A DNA stretch of 64,000 nt. Origin: Elysia chlorotica. Lineage: Eukaryota; Mollusca; Gastropoda; Plakobranchidae. The first letter of the stretch is position 1. The number at the start of each line of letters is the position of its first letter. Below the pieces are notes generated by a model, which worked only from the letters and a program-made list of their open reading frames with translations, was not told the origin of the DNA and did not search any database. Positions 1-12,600 of the stretch are shown piece after piece. Position numbers and translations under genes: made by a program. Location: the NCBI GenBank assembly GCA_003991915.1, contig RQTK01000487.1:303123-367122 (forward strand), given 5' to 3'.

Positions 1-1900
1 TGTCTAGTTTTTAAGATAAATCATTGCCGTGTTTATGATAATACATTAAAATATGTATATATAATGCTATAAGTTTAAATAAATCTGAAGTGCTGTCTAT
101 GGAATGATGTTGGATATGAGGAAGAGTAAAAGCATGGTGGCAGTGTTTTAACTTTTTCCAATTGCATGTTTTTAGGCCTATTCTTTGTGTGCACACTATT
201 TTCGGGAATTTCCAAAATTTTGAAAAGGTAAAAGTTTGGATTATTTTGAAATGGAAGGTCTGTAGATCAGTACAAAAAGGTGCCAAGACAAGAGCGTATC
301 AACTCGTGCGGCGTGATGGGAAAAGGCCAATGCAATAACCAAGTTACGTTTTGAATCATTTGTAAACAATATTAATTTTTTGTCTCTCTAAGAATTTGAG
401 CCATCTTTCTTTTTGTCAAGCAGTTGGGTTATAAAATGAACATGTTGCAACTTCAAAATAAGTATTCATAACTTTATGCCAGCGAGTAAAATAATAGAAA
501 AAGTGATTAAACCAAAAGTAAATCCACTGTGTTAGAAAACACAAGCTATGTTCAATGTGCAGAAACATAGATCTACTTTTACTTTGTGGTAGACATTCAA
601 TATTGTCCCGTTGCGCTCACAGTGCTGTCTTTAAACGACTACAACATTGTCTCATGGTTTAACATTACTCACTCGTCGTCGGGTGGTCATTCCTTGATGA
701 GCTGAGCAAACCCTATAGCAGGCCCATGTCCTCCAACTAGGTTACATAACTGTCGGTCAATTCACTTCCCGCCATGCCCTGGTACACTCAGCTTGATCAG
801 TTTCTGCCCCGCAAAGCCCGTGGGTGAGTTTGGAGTTTTGGTGTACTCTACGAGTCAGGAGTGAATGCCCTTGTCAGAGCCTACCCGAAATTAAAGGCAC
901 AGTCACCGAGTAGACTGAAGTGGACACATTTTGCATTACAAGGGTAATATTGACCTATTTATTTTTAAATTTGTGTCATAGCTAGGACAGATTGATACTC
1001 CGTCAGTATTTTTTGTTCGGCCTACTAGCCTACTCGACTAAGAATGTCAACTGTCCTAACTCTGCCTAACATTTTAATGATATATAGCTCATTTTGGTTC
1101 TAAATGCAAGACTTTTTAATTTCAGTAAGCCTGTCTGTTTTGCTACTTTGGGAGCCTCGATCTCGCACCTAATGTTCTCTTTCAATGGGGCTGACCTATT
1201 TCTTTAAAATATAATCACGTGATAGTAACTTTATTTTTGTAAACAATCTGCTGATTGGGCTAGAGCATAGAACTATTTTAATATACCTTTTTGCATTAGT
1301 TGGATTTCAAGCATCACGTGACTGATGTGAGAAAGAGGCCGGACTCATTACGAGAATTGACCCTCCAGTATTGCTCACTGCTCCTATTGATTGGCGAGCT
1401 GGGAGAACATGGCGTCAAGGCGGCTTGCATGACTGGTGTTGGTGGTGAATCCACTCACTCTGTGAGGGGCGCTGGTGGCTGGGGCTTGAACCCCCGCCCT
1501 CATACCCTCAAGGCACACGAAAGTTCTTGATAAGTTCAAATCTTACAAAGCTGGTGGTAACCGCTCTAGCCGACTGAATTCGGTGGACAAGTAACAAAGG
1601 AAACACAAATGAAGATTCAAATGGAGTAAAACGCCATAATTTCAGAGCATAGTAATTAATGTGAGAATAAAACGCACAGCAAATGCGCAAAATTTCCTAA
1701 TCAAGTTAGTGCTAACTCCGATCGTCGTCTTTCATGAATTTTTTTTTCTTTTTTCCCCCAGAAACAATGTGGAAATTGGATCTTAAACCTGAAAGTTGAG
1801 GGAGATTTGTAGAAAGGCCGTGTTTTTTTCTACAGTTGATGTTAGCCTCCGTTTGTGTTTACTAAGCACAAGGAAAGATTCTACAACGCTGGAAAACCGA
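1..1900. other. Non-coding, one dispersed repeat
   Basis: Apart from the repeat at 171-330 nothing is recognised. ATG at 774 opens a 17-codon frame reaching a GTGAGT donor at 823 (see findings). Confidence 0.5.
171..330 (+). repeat. Dispersed repeat of about 170 bp, copy 1
   Basis: Shares TTAGGCCTATTC, GTGTGCACACTATTTT, AAATGGAAGGT-TGTAGAT, TACAAAAAGGTGC, ACAAGAGCGTAT and GTGATGGGAAAA with copies at 28.3 and 60.7 kb. Confidence 0.75.
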
Positions 1901-1949
1901 TTTGACAAACACTGACAGTCCAAGATTGTGGGAGGGGGCAGGGAGACAT

Positions 1950-2146
1950 GCAGGCAGAGACAGAGACAGAGACAGTGAGACAGACACAGACAGACAGACA
2001 GTCAGTCAGAGTATAGAAAGAGGGGTCGTCAGAATGAGAGATATATACAGAGTGAGAGACAGACAGATATACAGTGAGGGACAATGAGACAGACACATAA
2101 ACAGGGGAAGAGAGACAGAACGAGAGAGAAGGGAGGGGGAGAGAGA

Positions 2147-2188
<42 letters not shown>

Positions 2189-2195
2189 AGAGAAA
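1950..2195 (+). repeat. Purine-rich (GACA)/(GA)n tract
   Basis: GACAGA hexamers grading into (GA)n at 2140-2182. Confidence 0.9.
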
Positions 2196-2327
2196 CAGAG
2201 AGAAGTTGAGCAACAAAGTTTGTCAGTTTATTTTTATGAAGTCTGTTTTAAGGTTGTAGTGAGGCTCGGGTCCTAATCATAAAGAAAATAGGTCATAAAA
2301 AATGATAACATACGCTAAAATCGATAC

Positions 2328-2668
2328 GGAAAACTAAACCAGCTTATAAAATCAAACTGAAGAAAATATGATAAACAAAACAAAATAGAGTATATAAAGA
2401 TATATAAGAGAGACATAAAGACACAAATTTGGTGTATTATTTTAAGCAACCCAATTTCACGAAGCAGACAAACATCCCCACCCATCTCTCGCCCCATGTG
2501 CAGAAAACTAAACCAACTAGTAAAATCAATCTGAAGAGAATACGATAGACAATGCAAAATAGAATGTATTAAGAGAGAGATAAAGACACACATTTGGTGT
2601 GTTATTTTAAGCAACCCAATTTCACGAAGCAGACAAACATCCCCACCCATCTCTCGCCCCATGTGCAG
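2328..2668 (+). repeat. Direct duplication, two units of about 177 and 163 bp
   Basis: Unit 1 (2328-2505) and unit 2 (2506-2668) both run from GAAAACTAAACCA to CTCGCCCCATGTGCAG, with scattered differences and a short deletion. Confidence 0.85.
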
Positions 2669-3715
2669 GCCGCAGACGACAAATCTGAGCTCGCGGGCCA
2701 GCCTAACCCCCGGGATTCTTCGCGGATAAACCCCAAGTGGGTGTCTGAACACGGCCAAGGTAACACTTCCGCCTAAACGGATTTTCCCGCCAGAAGTGGG
2801 TTAACCGGATTACCAGGAGGAGAGACGGGAAATCCGCGGGCCCTTCACCCTTTACTGCCTGATTTAATTGAAGCAGCGCGCATGCTCAGACGGGAAACTT
2901 AATTTGCTCAAGCGGCGCAGATGCTGTGACCAGATCTTGGAGGGCGGGGGGTCTGGGATGGCATTCTGGGATTGTGGACGGGGGTCTGGGATGGGATTCT
3001 GGTATTGTGCCCGTCGACTGGCCGACTTTACTGGGATTCTCGCGAGCTGGCGTTAAAAACGTTCCATCTACACGTTCTGCTCTTGTGGGAAAACGCATTT
3101 AAAATTTTAGTTTGGACTTTAACAGATTTATAACTCAGCCAATAGTGCTGATGTTTCTTTATCTTTAAAGCCGAGCTCCCCATCTCTACGGTCTTTGTTT
3201 TGACGATTCTTCTGTACATTTAGAACCTTATCATGTTTACCAATACGTCAGATAGGACCTTCTAACTGCCACCTCACGATGTCTTGAGATTTCAAAAAAA
3301 AAGAGAGAAAGAAGAAGAAGGGACTAAGACTGGCGCGACTGAAGTGCTAGAAAACGAGTTTAAAATTCGGGGAAAAGCTGGCCCGGATCGGCCGCTGGTT
3401 CGCACGCTCCAGGAGTTTTTTGGGGACCCAAGGATCTACAGGCTACGAAGTGCAATCAGAACGTTTCATGACCGACACGTTGACAGATGTCGCTGCTGGT
3501 AGTGATGGCGGAACTGCTTAAGTTAACGGGCCCCAGGCAAACTGGTCCAGGGCTGGTAGGGTGTGACGCTATCTTCACACAGCGGAGTGTGAGTTTTGGC
3601 GACACAGAGGCGGCTGAAGCAGGGCTGGTTTAAACGTGGGTTTGTTTTATATGATGATTATACTAAGTCTTGTCTTTGTTGGATAGTCGCGAGTTCTCTG
3701 TTGTTTTTGGTGTTC

Positions 3716-3800
3716 TTGCTGTTGTTGTTGCTGTTGTTGTTGTTGTTGTTGTTGTTGTTGATGCTGCTATTGTTGCTGCTCTCGTTGTTTTTGTTGTTGC
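3716..3800 (+). repeat. (TTG)n microsatellite
   Basis: GTT/GCT triplets; the poly-leucine ORF is low complexity. Similar short TTG arrays occur at 5845-5910 and 11105-11190. Confidence 0.93.
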
Positions 3801-3929
3801 TGTTGTTGATGGTTAGAGGGCGTTCCAAACAAAACAATTTCAATCTTTGACTCATTTAGTTGAAGCTTATTTTGCTTGAGATCCAATATACAGCCTTCTA
3901 TAGTCTTGGTTAACAAGATGTGATGGTTT

Positions 3930-4170
3930 ATCTAAAGGGACAGAGAAAGACAGGGATATACTGGAAAGAGCGGCAGAGAGGGGCTGAGAGAGAGAGAGAG
4001 GGAGAGAGGGGAAGAAAGAGAAAAAGGGAGGGAGATACTGGATCAGAGAGAGAAACAGAGAGAGACGGAGATAGGTAGGAAGGTATAAGGATGAAAAAAT
4101 GATTGAGAGACAAAAAAATAGATAAAGAGAAAGAGAGAGATACACACACATACAGAAAAAGGGAGACAGA
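3930..4170 (+). repeat. GA-rich degenerate tract
   Basis: Runs of GAGAGA and AGGGAG; reading frames here give only serine/leucine-rich low complexity. Confidence 0.85.
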
Positions 4171-6619
4171 CAATAGACGAGTGTCTTTGCTAGTAAAGAG
4201 CTTTCCAACTGCTCCTGGTTGATAAACCCCGAGCTGACGTCAAGAGCTACCAGTGGGTGGGTCCCCCACTCGCTCGGAATGTCCAAATTTGTGAAGTAAC
4301 ATTCTGTCCAGTGGGCGTTATTCGGGTTTACATCCGGGACTGACAGAGGAGTGTTGTCTTCTCTTGTTGTTATTGCTGTCTGTACGGTTAGTTTTCCTGT
4401 GCCTCTAAAGTTATATCTTATCTGAACTTAACTTAAACAGAAGTGTTGTAAGAAGAGTAAATATCAGGAAAAAAATATAAGTAATGTAAATGTATTAATC
4501 TGCAATCCGAATTCCAGGCAAACAAAGCACATGTGATAAAATGACAAGCATACATAATGTATGCAGGCATAGAGAAACTGTTCATAGCTTCGTAATTTGC
4601 ACATAAACCTTTCAGTTAAAAGTACAATGTATTCGTGGTTTGCCGAGGTATCGATTGATGCAGTTAACAAAACGTAGCTGTTACTACTTAGTATTCATTC
4701 GCAAATAGGTCTTTAGGTCATTAGGTTGGCCAACTTAGCTACATATACTGAGGACCTATTACTATAGATTGCCATTGAAGCTGAAAAATGAAGGTGTGTT
4801 GAATCTGTTGATACAGTTGAATTATTCACACCAACACCCTTACCAGATTTAATCTTGCAGGTTGTGGCGCAACTTAAGTCAAGTAAAGATAACTCTCTGT
4901 CACAATTGATAATAACTCTAAGGTGATTACCGCCCTTTTTCTTTTCAGTGGTATGGTTAAAAATTTAGGTAAAGGATAATATGTGTAATAATAATAAAAA
5001 TAATAATAATTCTGTGGTACATGGTCTCCATCATTATACATGTTTTCGATACAACATCCAGGCACAAACATTGTATCCCTGGTAAGTTTAATTCACATCA
5101 AAATCTCTCCAGCAATACTCCAGGATGATGTGATTTCCCTTCCATTAAGGATAATTTATTAAATAAAAGTGTTTACAATAATTTCGTTTGTTTTTTTCCT
5201 GTGTTTGTTATTTTTTGTTTTATATGTGCGTTTGGTTATAACTCATTCGCGTTTAGATGCACTGATCATCAATGTAGCTTTCATAGAAAATATCAAGAAA
5301 AGAGCAAAGATTCTCAGAATGGACAGCTGTCCTGGGTAAAACATTCTAATAAGCTTTTAAAGTTTCAAAATAGGCATGAATGATTCCAGTTATTTCGGTC
5401 AGATATCAACTGTTATACGTCTATTACGAAGTATATGAAAGAACTCCGATTCCGATTGGGTCAAATGTTGTTGAATGTGTCATAGGTGTAAATACCTGTG
5501 GAACACACACCCTACGCTCGCCTGATAACAGGAGACAATGATACCTGATAACAAAGATAACAGATCACCCACATCTCATGGGCGTAGCCCGAATTACGTG
5601 CTGGTTGGGTTTTCCTTGGAAAGGGTTTGTTAATAGACTTTAGATCTATAAGCACACACACAGATTTTAAAAAGTAGACGTATTTTATATCCTGTAAATT
5701 TTAGTCTAGCTATCACTCGCGGTTCACAATCTTAAAAAGAAAAAACAGAATCAAAATTTATCCGACTTAATTTGTCACAGTACATCCTGTTGGAATACAT
5801 TTGTATGACTAAAAAACTGGATTAAATAATGAGTTTTGCTTTCTGTGTGTTGTTGTTGTTGTTTTTTGCTGTTGTTTTTTGCTGTTGTTTTTTGCTGTTG
5901 TTTTTGTTGTTTTTTATTATTATTGTTTACGATTTTTTTTAATAATGATTTTAGTTTTTAGTAAAGCGGTAAATAATATATAATAATAATAAAAGTAAGT
6001 AAGTGCCATGCGGGTGGCTTGCACATACCTTTGTTTGTTCCTTTTATCACATCAGGGCGGAATGGATTGATGCTACTCTCGTAACGCGTTTGATCGTTTG
6101 GTCGCGCGACTTTGTAATTTGGTAAGTTTGGATTTACGTGCTTGCATAAAAGGTTGTTTGGTTTTGTTTTTGGTGTGTGTATTTGTGTGTCGATTTTTTC
6201 CCTTTAATTTCATGGGCAGAAAAAATTGCAAATCGTCCCCAGTTTGGTTGTAGTTGTGGATTGTTTTATTAGCGTTATTTTCTAACAAGTATTTTATTTC
6301 CCCACAAGCTTCACTGGTAATAAAACCACTATAGCGAGACAGCCACATCTCCAGGTGACGCCATCGCTTAGTTTGCTGTTTACCCTGTTGCTTTAAGGTC
6401 ATAAAAAGACGAGATAACAAACCCGACGCCCGGTAAACTCGCGTTGGAAGTTATGGCACTTGTTGGAAGAGAAAAGTACGCACATTAAAGAGTAAAGAGT
6501 AAAGCGGGTGAATGGGTAAAAAACATGTCTCTTAATCAGTACAAACGGATTCGACCGTGGAAAGTGGAGCATGGGATTCGCCTGTGTTATTGAACGAACA
6601 GCAAGTGGTGAAAAGTTGA

Positions 6620-6835
6620 CATCGTAATCAGAAGATATTTGGTTTGAAACCCACGACCGATCTTAAATTCGTCCCCCACAGGTTGGGTAGGTGTCAGTAT
6701 GTGATCGGCTGAGACAAGAGTCGTGGTTTGTGTGTCAGCACGTCAAATTGTCAGACGTTAGTCTTGGGACCCCTCCAGATTATAGGTTGTGTAGCGCACC
6801 AGTTGGGCTCAACTCAACCAACCTGTGTTATTGTT
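6620..6835 (+). mobile_element. SINE copy
   Basis: Core GTATGTGATCGGCTGAGAC, TTGTCAGACGTTAGTCTTGG and TTGGGCTCAACTCAACC tail. The head is degraded (TTGAAACCCACGACC). Confidence 0.65.
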
Positions 6836-7404
6836 TTGTTCTGCTCCTTGTCCAATTATTGTCGAGTTCAACATACAAGTATGTGAGTGCGTACCCTCAT
6901 AACACAGAGGTGCAGAGAAAAACGCCTGACGACGGTCGGACTTAATTATAAAATATACTTGTTTTATTTACATTTAGCAGAGCTGTGCATCACTTTAGAT
7001 ACTATATATGATAATTATAATGATTGTTCATGTATATATACTTGCTGCATCAAGTGGATTTGCATAAATTTGCATAACCAATATGTTTTCATCCTTAACC
7101 GCTTCGCTACTTATGCTGCAACTGTGCAATTTTAGTTATTAGTTTTAAAGTACACAAAAAAGGTAAACGTTTAGGAAAAGTTGTGACTCGTCGATATTTT
7201 AGTGAATGAAATGGAGTCAGTGGTAATTGAAGCTTGCGAAACAAGAGTTTTTGATTAGTTGTTGTTTTTTTGTTTTTGTTTGGTTTTTGTTTGGTTGTTG
7301 TTGTTTTTTTCCTTTTTTACTCTTTCGAGTTTGACATTCAGATAAATGATTATCATAAATCTGTCTGTAGTGGGTTGGCAATCTTCATGCTAACGGGGAT
7401 CTGT

Positions 7405-7690
7405 TCTAGGGCCGGTTCTGTTCTCTATGTACTCACAACCATTAACTGATATTCTAGCTAAATATGAGTTTAATTACCACATGTATGAGGATGACACCCA
7501 AATTTATAAATCTTTTGACTCAACCAATATTGACCATGTAATAAATTCCTTAAACAAATTAAAGCTTAATGAAGACAAAACAGAAATCATGGTCGTTGGA
7601 ACACCTGCTAAACTACATAAAGTAGATAATGCCGAAGTACAAATTTGTAATCAAAAGGTAGCACCCGCTTTGTCTGTAAAAAAATCTTTC
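7405..7690 (+). mobile_element. CR1/RTE-like reverse transcriptase fragment
   Basis: The frame beginning just upstream of 7427 reads GPVLFSMYSQPLTDILAKY, then YHMYEDDTQIYKSF with the catalytic DD, then NKLKLNEDKTEIMVVGTPAK. Upstream palm and fingers regions are missing, so it is a dead fragment. Confidence 0.75.
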
Positions 7691-7924
7691 TGCCTCAAAC
7701 AACGGCGGACATGGCTTACTGTGTGACGTACAATGCAAACAGAGAAAGAGACATACCCCCAATGATTATAACCTGCCCATTAAACAACAGAATGACCTTA
7801 AAAACGGGAGGCTATCCGCACAAACATATATATTTGGACAAGCTCTACACAAGGACATTGAGAGCCGGTGGCTTTGGTGGCCCAGATTTTCCCAGAAAGA
7901 AGGGGAGGACTGAGTCTGTGATGG

Positions 7925-8385
7925 AAAGATCAAGTTGCACATCAGCTCGGAAATAGGATTGCAATGGCACCTGAAGATGTAGCTTACTGGAAAGATGTCA
8001 CAAGTTGCACATCAGCTCGGAAAGGAGAAGATGGGGCTTACTGGAAAGATGTCACAAGTTGCACATCAGCTCGGAAAGCAGAAGATGGAAAGATGTCACA
8101 AGTTGCACATCAGCTCGGAAAGCAGAAGATGGGGCTTACTGGAAAGATGTCACAAGTTGCACATCAGCTCGGAAAGAGGATGGTTGGGGCTTACTGGAAA
8201 GATGTCACAAGTTGCACATCAGCTCGGAAAGGAGAAGATGGGGGCACCTGAAGATGTAGCTTACTGGAAAGATGTCACAAGTTGCACATCAGCTCGGAAA
8301 GAGGGTGGGGCTTACTGGAAAGATGTCACAAGTTGCACATCAGCTCGGAAAGGAGAGGGTGGGGCTGACTGGAAAGATGTCACAA
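7925..8385 (+). repeat. 54-bp tandem repeat, about 8 imperfect copies
   Basis: Unit contains GATGTCACAAGTTGCACATC and AGCTCGGAAAGGAGAAGATG. 54 bp is 18 codons, so the stop-free frames persist; translation repeats WKDVTSCTSARK. No start or family supports a real protein. Confidence 0.9.
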
Positions 8386-9112
8386 AGGTTCGACATGGGC
8401 GGCTGCACACAGTGACCCCGCCTTTAATTGTTGTATATAATATATATTTATATTATAAACTGCATCTTATTATATATCATTGTAAAGACGCAATGATCCG
8501 GAGCGGACACGCATGGGTTGGCTTCGCTGTAAAATAAAACAAAAAAAATAAAAACTTGGAGCGCAGCCACAAGTCAAGTTGTCTAAAATTACAAAACAGA
8601 TATTATTTTATTGCTCTCTAACGATATATCAGATATCGGGGTGACTATAAAGAAATTAATATTCCCAGTCATGCATCGCTGATAAGTGGCCCATCACAAC
8701 AACAATTGATCGTTAGAGGTCAACAGGTGTCTTATATTAGAATATTATTACATTATGTAAACACCTCATTGAAACAAGACTCGCATTATTTGTTGAGTGA
8801 AATGAATAAAACATAATTGAAACGGTTCAAATGTTGGACAAGTTGTTCTAAAAAAACAATGGATATTTTTTATGTGCTGCGTAAGGCAATACACATTCTA
8901 GGCTATTAGAAAAACACGTTAGAATAGCATTAACCAACTTACTTGTGCTAGCGAAAACAAGAACTATAAACCTAACCAAAACAATGTATGCAATTAAAAA
9001 TACTATGAAACAGAAGGCAAGACTTATTCCCCCCTAATTATGCAATATCTCAAGTTGTCAACTCGTTATCAGATTTCAAGAGATGGGTAGAGTGACGTGC
9101 AAGGACAACATA

Positions 9113-9635
9113 AGAAGCCTGGGTGTGGCACTCTACCTCTTTGTCTCTGTCGACTGAGCGTTGCTGTAGTAGAAGGAGGCACCACCCAAAGTCTGGATGT
9201 GGCACTCTACCTCTTTGTCTCTGTCGACTGAGCGTTGCTGTAGTAGAAGGAGGCACCACCCAAAGTCTGGCTGTGACACTCTGCCTCTTTGTCTCTGTCG
9301 ACTGAGCGCTGTAGTAGAAGGAGGCACCACCCAAAGTCTGGCTGTGGCACTCTACCACTTTGTCTTTATCGACTGAGCGTTGTTGTAGTAGGAGGAGGCA
9401 CCACCCAAAGCCTACGTGTGGCACTCTACCACTTTGTCTTTATCGACTGAGCGTTGTTGTAGTAGAAGGAGGCACCACCCAAAGTCTGGCTGTGGCACTC
9501 TGCCTCTTTGTTTCTGTCGACTGAGCGTTGTTGTAGTAGGAGGCACCACCCAAAGTCTGGATGTGGCTCTCTGCTTCTTTATCACTGTCGACTGAGCGTT
9601 GTTGTAGGAGAAGGCACCACCCAAAGCCTATGACT
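9113..9635 (+). repeat. 74-bp tandem repeat, about 7 copies
   Basis: Unit contains CTGTCGACTGAGCGTTG, GTAGTAGAAGGAGGCACCAC and CCAAAGTCTGGCTGTGGCAC. ORFs on both strands here are repeat translations. Confidence 0.9.
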
Positions 9636-9738
9636 ATGACGCTGCTGGCAGTTTGAACTGGCGGTTTGCGGGCTTAGACCTACACAGTGACGCAAGGTGG
9701 GACAGCAGCGGGGTGTCTCTTACTGAGGAGTCGTTGGG

Positions 9739-9885
9739 TTGGGTTGTTGGGTTGGTTTTAACGTCCAACAGCAGCACTATATAGCCTATATTGTGGACGG
9801 GCCCCAAGACGGACGTCTGACAATTGTATGTTCTGTCACACACGAGAGAGGGCGGGGATACCATGACTCCTGTCTCAGCCTGTCA
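9739..9885 (-). mobile_element. SINE copy, inverted, head truncated
   Basis: Tail and core match the copies at 25280 and 26254. It is cut near 9885, where an unrelated plus-strand tRNA-like head begins. Confidence 0.7.
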
Positions 9886-9889
9886 CTAC

Positions 9890-9975
9890 TGAGGAGTCAG
9901 TGGCATAGACAGATAGCGCTCCAGGCTGATAGGCGGGAGGTCCGCGGTTCGAATCTACAGTGGAGCCAGCCGTCT
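9890..9975 (+). mobile_element. tRNA-like SINE head
   Basis: A-box-like TGGCATAGACAGATAGCGCT and B box GCGGTTCGAATC at 9954-9965. No tail follows. Confidence 0.5.
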
Positions 9976-10389
9976 CTGTACTGGGATCTCCGAGAAACTT
10001 ATGGGATGAAAAACTAGTTAAACAAAAACTTTCGCTTCCTTCCTCGATAAAGATATGACAGAGACTGTATTAATGGTTGATGAAAACTGCACTATTTTAA
10101 GTCTGAGGTCACAAGAATTAGTTTTGTATTTCTAATATTACATAACACACCAGAATCTTGAGACTTGGGAAGCTCTTGTGGACCATATAAAGCTGCACCC
10201 TACACTTGAATTTAGGAATATAAAGCTGCACCCTACATTGAATCCGCAGATGAATTGAACTCATTTTTACTGTCGTTTTGATTGCCACGACTTCAGTAAA
10301 GAGCAGGAGGAGTTGTGAGCGCAGTTTATGAATGAGTCAAGAGAGAAGCACTAGGAGTGAGTGAAACACGAAGAAGAGTCGGTGGCGTG

Positions 10390-10600
10390 TTAGTTCAAAA
10401 ACGGGTCGGGGGAACCGCGGTTCGGGTCCCATGGTCGATTTCGGCAGATTTGTCCAATTTCGCCCCCTGTGTCCCCTCTCTGTTTTGTGTGTGGCGGCAC
10501 AAGAAATTGTCAGACGTCAGTCTTGGGACCCGTCCAAATGGTAGTCTAATGCGTGCTGGCGCTGGGCGTTGGACCAACTCGACTCAACGCTATAAATAGA
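10390..10600 (+). mobile_element. SINE copy
   Basis: GCGGTTCGGGTCCC (B box), TGTGTGGCGGCACAAG, TTGTCAGACGTCAGTCTTGG and the CCAACTCGACTCAAC tail follow the family order. Confidence 0.65.
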
Positions 10601-11345
10601 GGACCTGTGTTTGTATGCAGTGGTATGCGTATCCTTGTATATGCGTGAAGAGGTATATGTTATTATATAAAAAAATATGTACTTTTGGTAGTGTATAATT
10701 TCAATAATTTTACATGTGAATGTAAAACTTTTAATTCATTTCATTATCATTCACAATTATTATTCTTATCTCACACATGTACAACTGGTGTAGTAATATT
10801 GAATGAAATGTATTATGTGTACGAAGAAAAAATTCCCTATATGATAATAAAGGCATATCTTATCGTATCTTACATCTCTTAAAATTGTTTGTCCTTTGAC
10901 GGTATCAATAATAATGTTTCACAGGTGTCGCTTACCCCCCTTACTGTTATGGACAAGAAGAAGAGCCATGTTGGAATATCCAGAATAGTTACTGTAACAG
11001 TTACCAAACTGCCTGATTCAGATGTAAGCTGGGGTGGTGGTGGTTTGGTGGTATTGGTGTTGATGGCAAAGATGATGACGATGATGATGATGATGATGAT
11101 GATTTTTGTTGTTGTTGCTGTTGCTGTCGTTGTTGTTGTTTTTTTGTTGTTGTTTTATTGTTGTTGTTGCTGTTGTTGATGTTGCTGTTGTTAATGTTTA
11201 ATTTGTTTTCATTGACTATGAGCTCAAAAAGGAACAGTTTCCCAAACTTACCTAGTGTGGAGGTTTCAGGTTCTCAATTCTGTTTCCAAAGTTTCTCTGT
11301 CATAAATCCAGAGCGCTGGTTTATTCTTTATTCGTTATTGAAAAA

Positions 11346-12330
11346 AACAATACGCTCACCAATTTCAAGTCACCATGAGCATCGTCACACGAAAGCGCTG
11401 AAGTCACACACCAATGATGAAAACAGAAGCTAGTCTCAGTATAGAATAATTTAAGCCTTAACACATCGTCTCACAAGTCAGTTGCTAGGCCGACAAAAAC
11501 CATCGTTTTGAGAAAGGAAAAACAAAACTGTAACAACCCGAATACACAGAGTAACAGAGCGCACGTTATGCCTGGATCTTGTTAAAATATTCTTTTGTTT
11601 TACTGCAGTCAGCGTGAAAAACAATGTTGTTAAACTTATTGTTATACTGCAGCCAACGTGAAAACCAATGTTGTTAAACTTATTGTTATACTGCAGCCAA
11701 CGTGAAAACCAATGTTGTTAAACTTATTGTTATGCTGCAGCCAAAGTTAATAACAAGAATGTATAATTATGGTTGAACCAGCACTGCTCATGAATGGATG
11801 AATGAACCCCGCTGAGGCTGCACAACAACACGTGCACCGTCTGGTTGTGGGTGGACAGGGAAGGTGTCACAGGGAGAGAGACCCTGCAAGACTGTCTGGA
11901 AGTCGCCCGTTAAGTCTTCATCTGCCTTCAAAAGTTGAAAAATGCTGTGTACTAAATCCACAATAAGTATTTGGCAACACTGTCTTCTTCGTCGTTGAAC
12001 AAAAATAATTCACTCACCATTTTCAAATCACAATTAGCATTGCCGCAAAAAAATAGTAAATAGAGCGAACAAGATATGCCTGAATCTTAATAAATTTGTT
12101 ATACTTCTGTCAAACCTAAGAACATTATTTTTATAGCAGTAATCCTCAGGAATCAACACCATTGACAATGCACTAGATTTCTAGATCTACGTACATACAA
12201 TCCGTGCGTTATTTGCTTACAGATAAAGAGGGAAGGTGTCACAGGAAAAGAGACCCTGTACGATTATCTAGATCTAGAGTACTAGATATCGGCCGTCAGC
12301 TTTTCAAGTGGTGGCTCAGGACCAGTGAGA
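11346..12330 (+). repeat. Diverged direct duplication of about 0.5 kb
   Basis: Ordered matches between halves: CACCAATTTCAAGTCACCAT (11358) with CACCATTTTCAAATCACAAT (12015); ATGCCTGGATCTTGTTAAAA (11567) with ATGCCTGAATCTTAATAAAT (12074); GGGAAGGTGTCACAGG (11859) with the same at 12230. The 44-bp array lies inside the first half. Confidence 0.6.
11601..11750 (+). repeat. 44-bp tandem repeat, 3.3 copies
   Basis: Units begin at 11601, 11645 and 11689 with TACTGCAGYCARCGTGAAAA and include TGTTGTTAAACTTATTG. Confidence 0.9.
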
Positions 12331-12469
12331 TAAAAGCTCACCAAAAAAATAATAAACTAGAAAAACTAAAAACGTATGAAGAATTGAAGATAGGGTAAGA
12401 GCTAGATCTAGAGCGGCGCTGATTTCTGTCTGCTGTGGAGAACATTGCACACCTTGTGAACCACGCGAT

Positions 12470-12600
12470 GTGTACTCATGACGTAACCACGCCGCAAGGG
12501 GTGGGATTTTTCTGATCGCCGATTGGCTCCGAAGGTCTAGGTTAGAGCTATAATTGGACGTCTTCGTTTTCTGTACGGGCTGGGATGTCGCAATGTCTGT
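12470..12600. promoter_or_regulatory. Promoter-like stretch of unknown target
   Basis: A CRE-like TGACGTAA at 12479-12486, the GC-rich CCGCAAGGGGTGGG, and an inverted CCAAT box (GATTGGCTCC at 12521-12530) lie together beside an AGATCT cluster. No gene was recognised next to it. Confidence 0.25.

Larger units (their letters stand above)
2670..6600. other. Intergenic, no gene recognised
   Basis: 2700-3550 is relatively GC-rich and unassigned; the rest is AT-rich with GA, TTG and TTTTGCTG simple repeats. A minus-strand ORF at 6420-6073 (115 codons) has no recognised family. Confidence 0.5.

Noticed and set aside
1440..1600. Possible tRNA gene or SINE (GGGGGTTCAAGCCCC on the minus strand)
   Set aside because: A B-box-like sequence exists, but no matching A box or clover-leaf could be folded by eye.
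6073..6420. Minus-strand ORF of 115 codons
   Set aside because: Composition looks partly protein-like (KRWRHLEMWLSRYSGF), but there is no recognised family, its end is low complexity and no splice partners were found. Left unannotated.
9050..9624. ORFs on both strands with repeated VVPPSTTA-type peptides
   Set aside because: Translations of the 74-bp tandem repeat.
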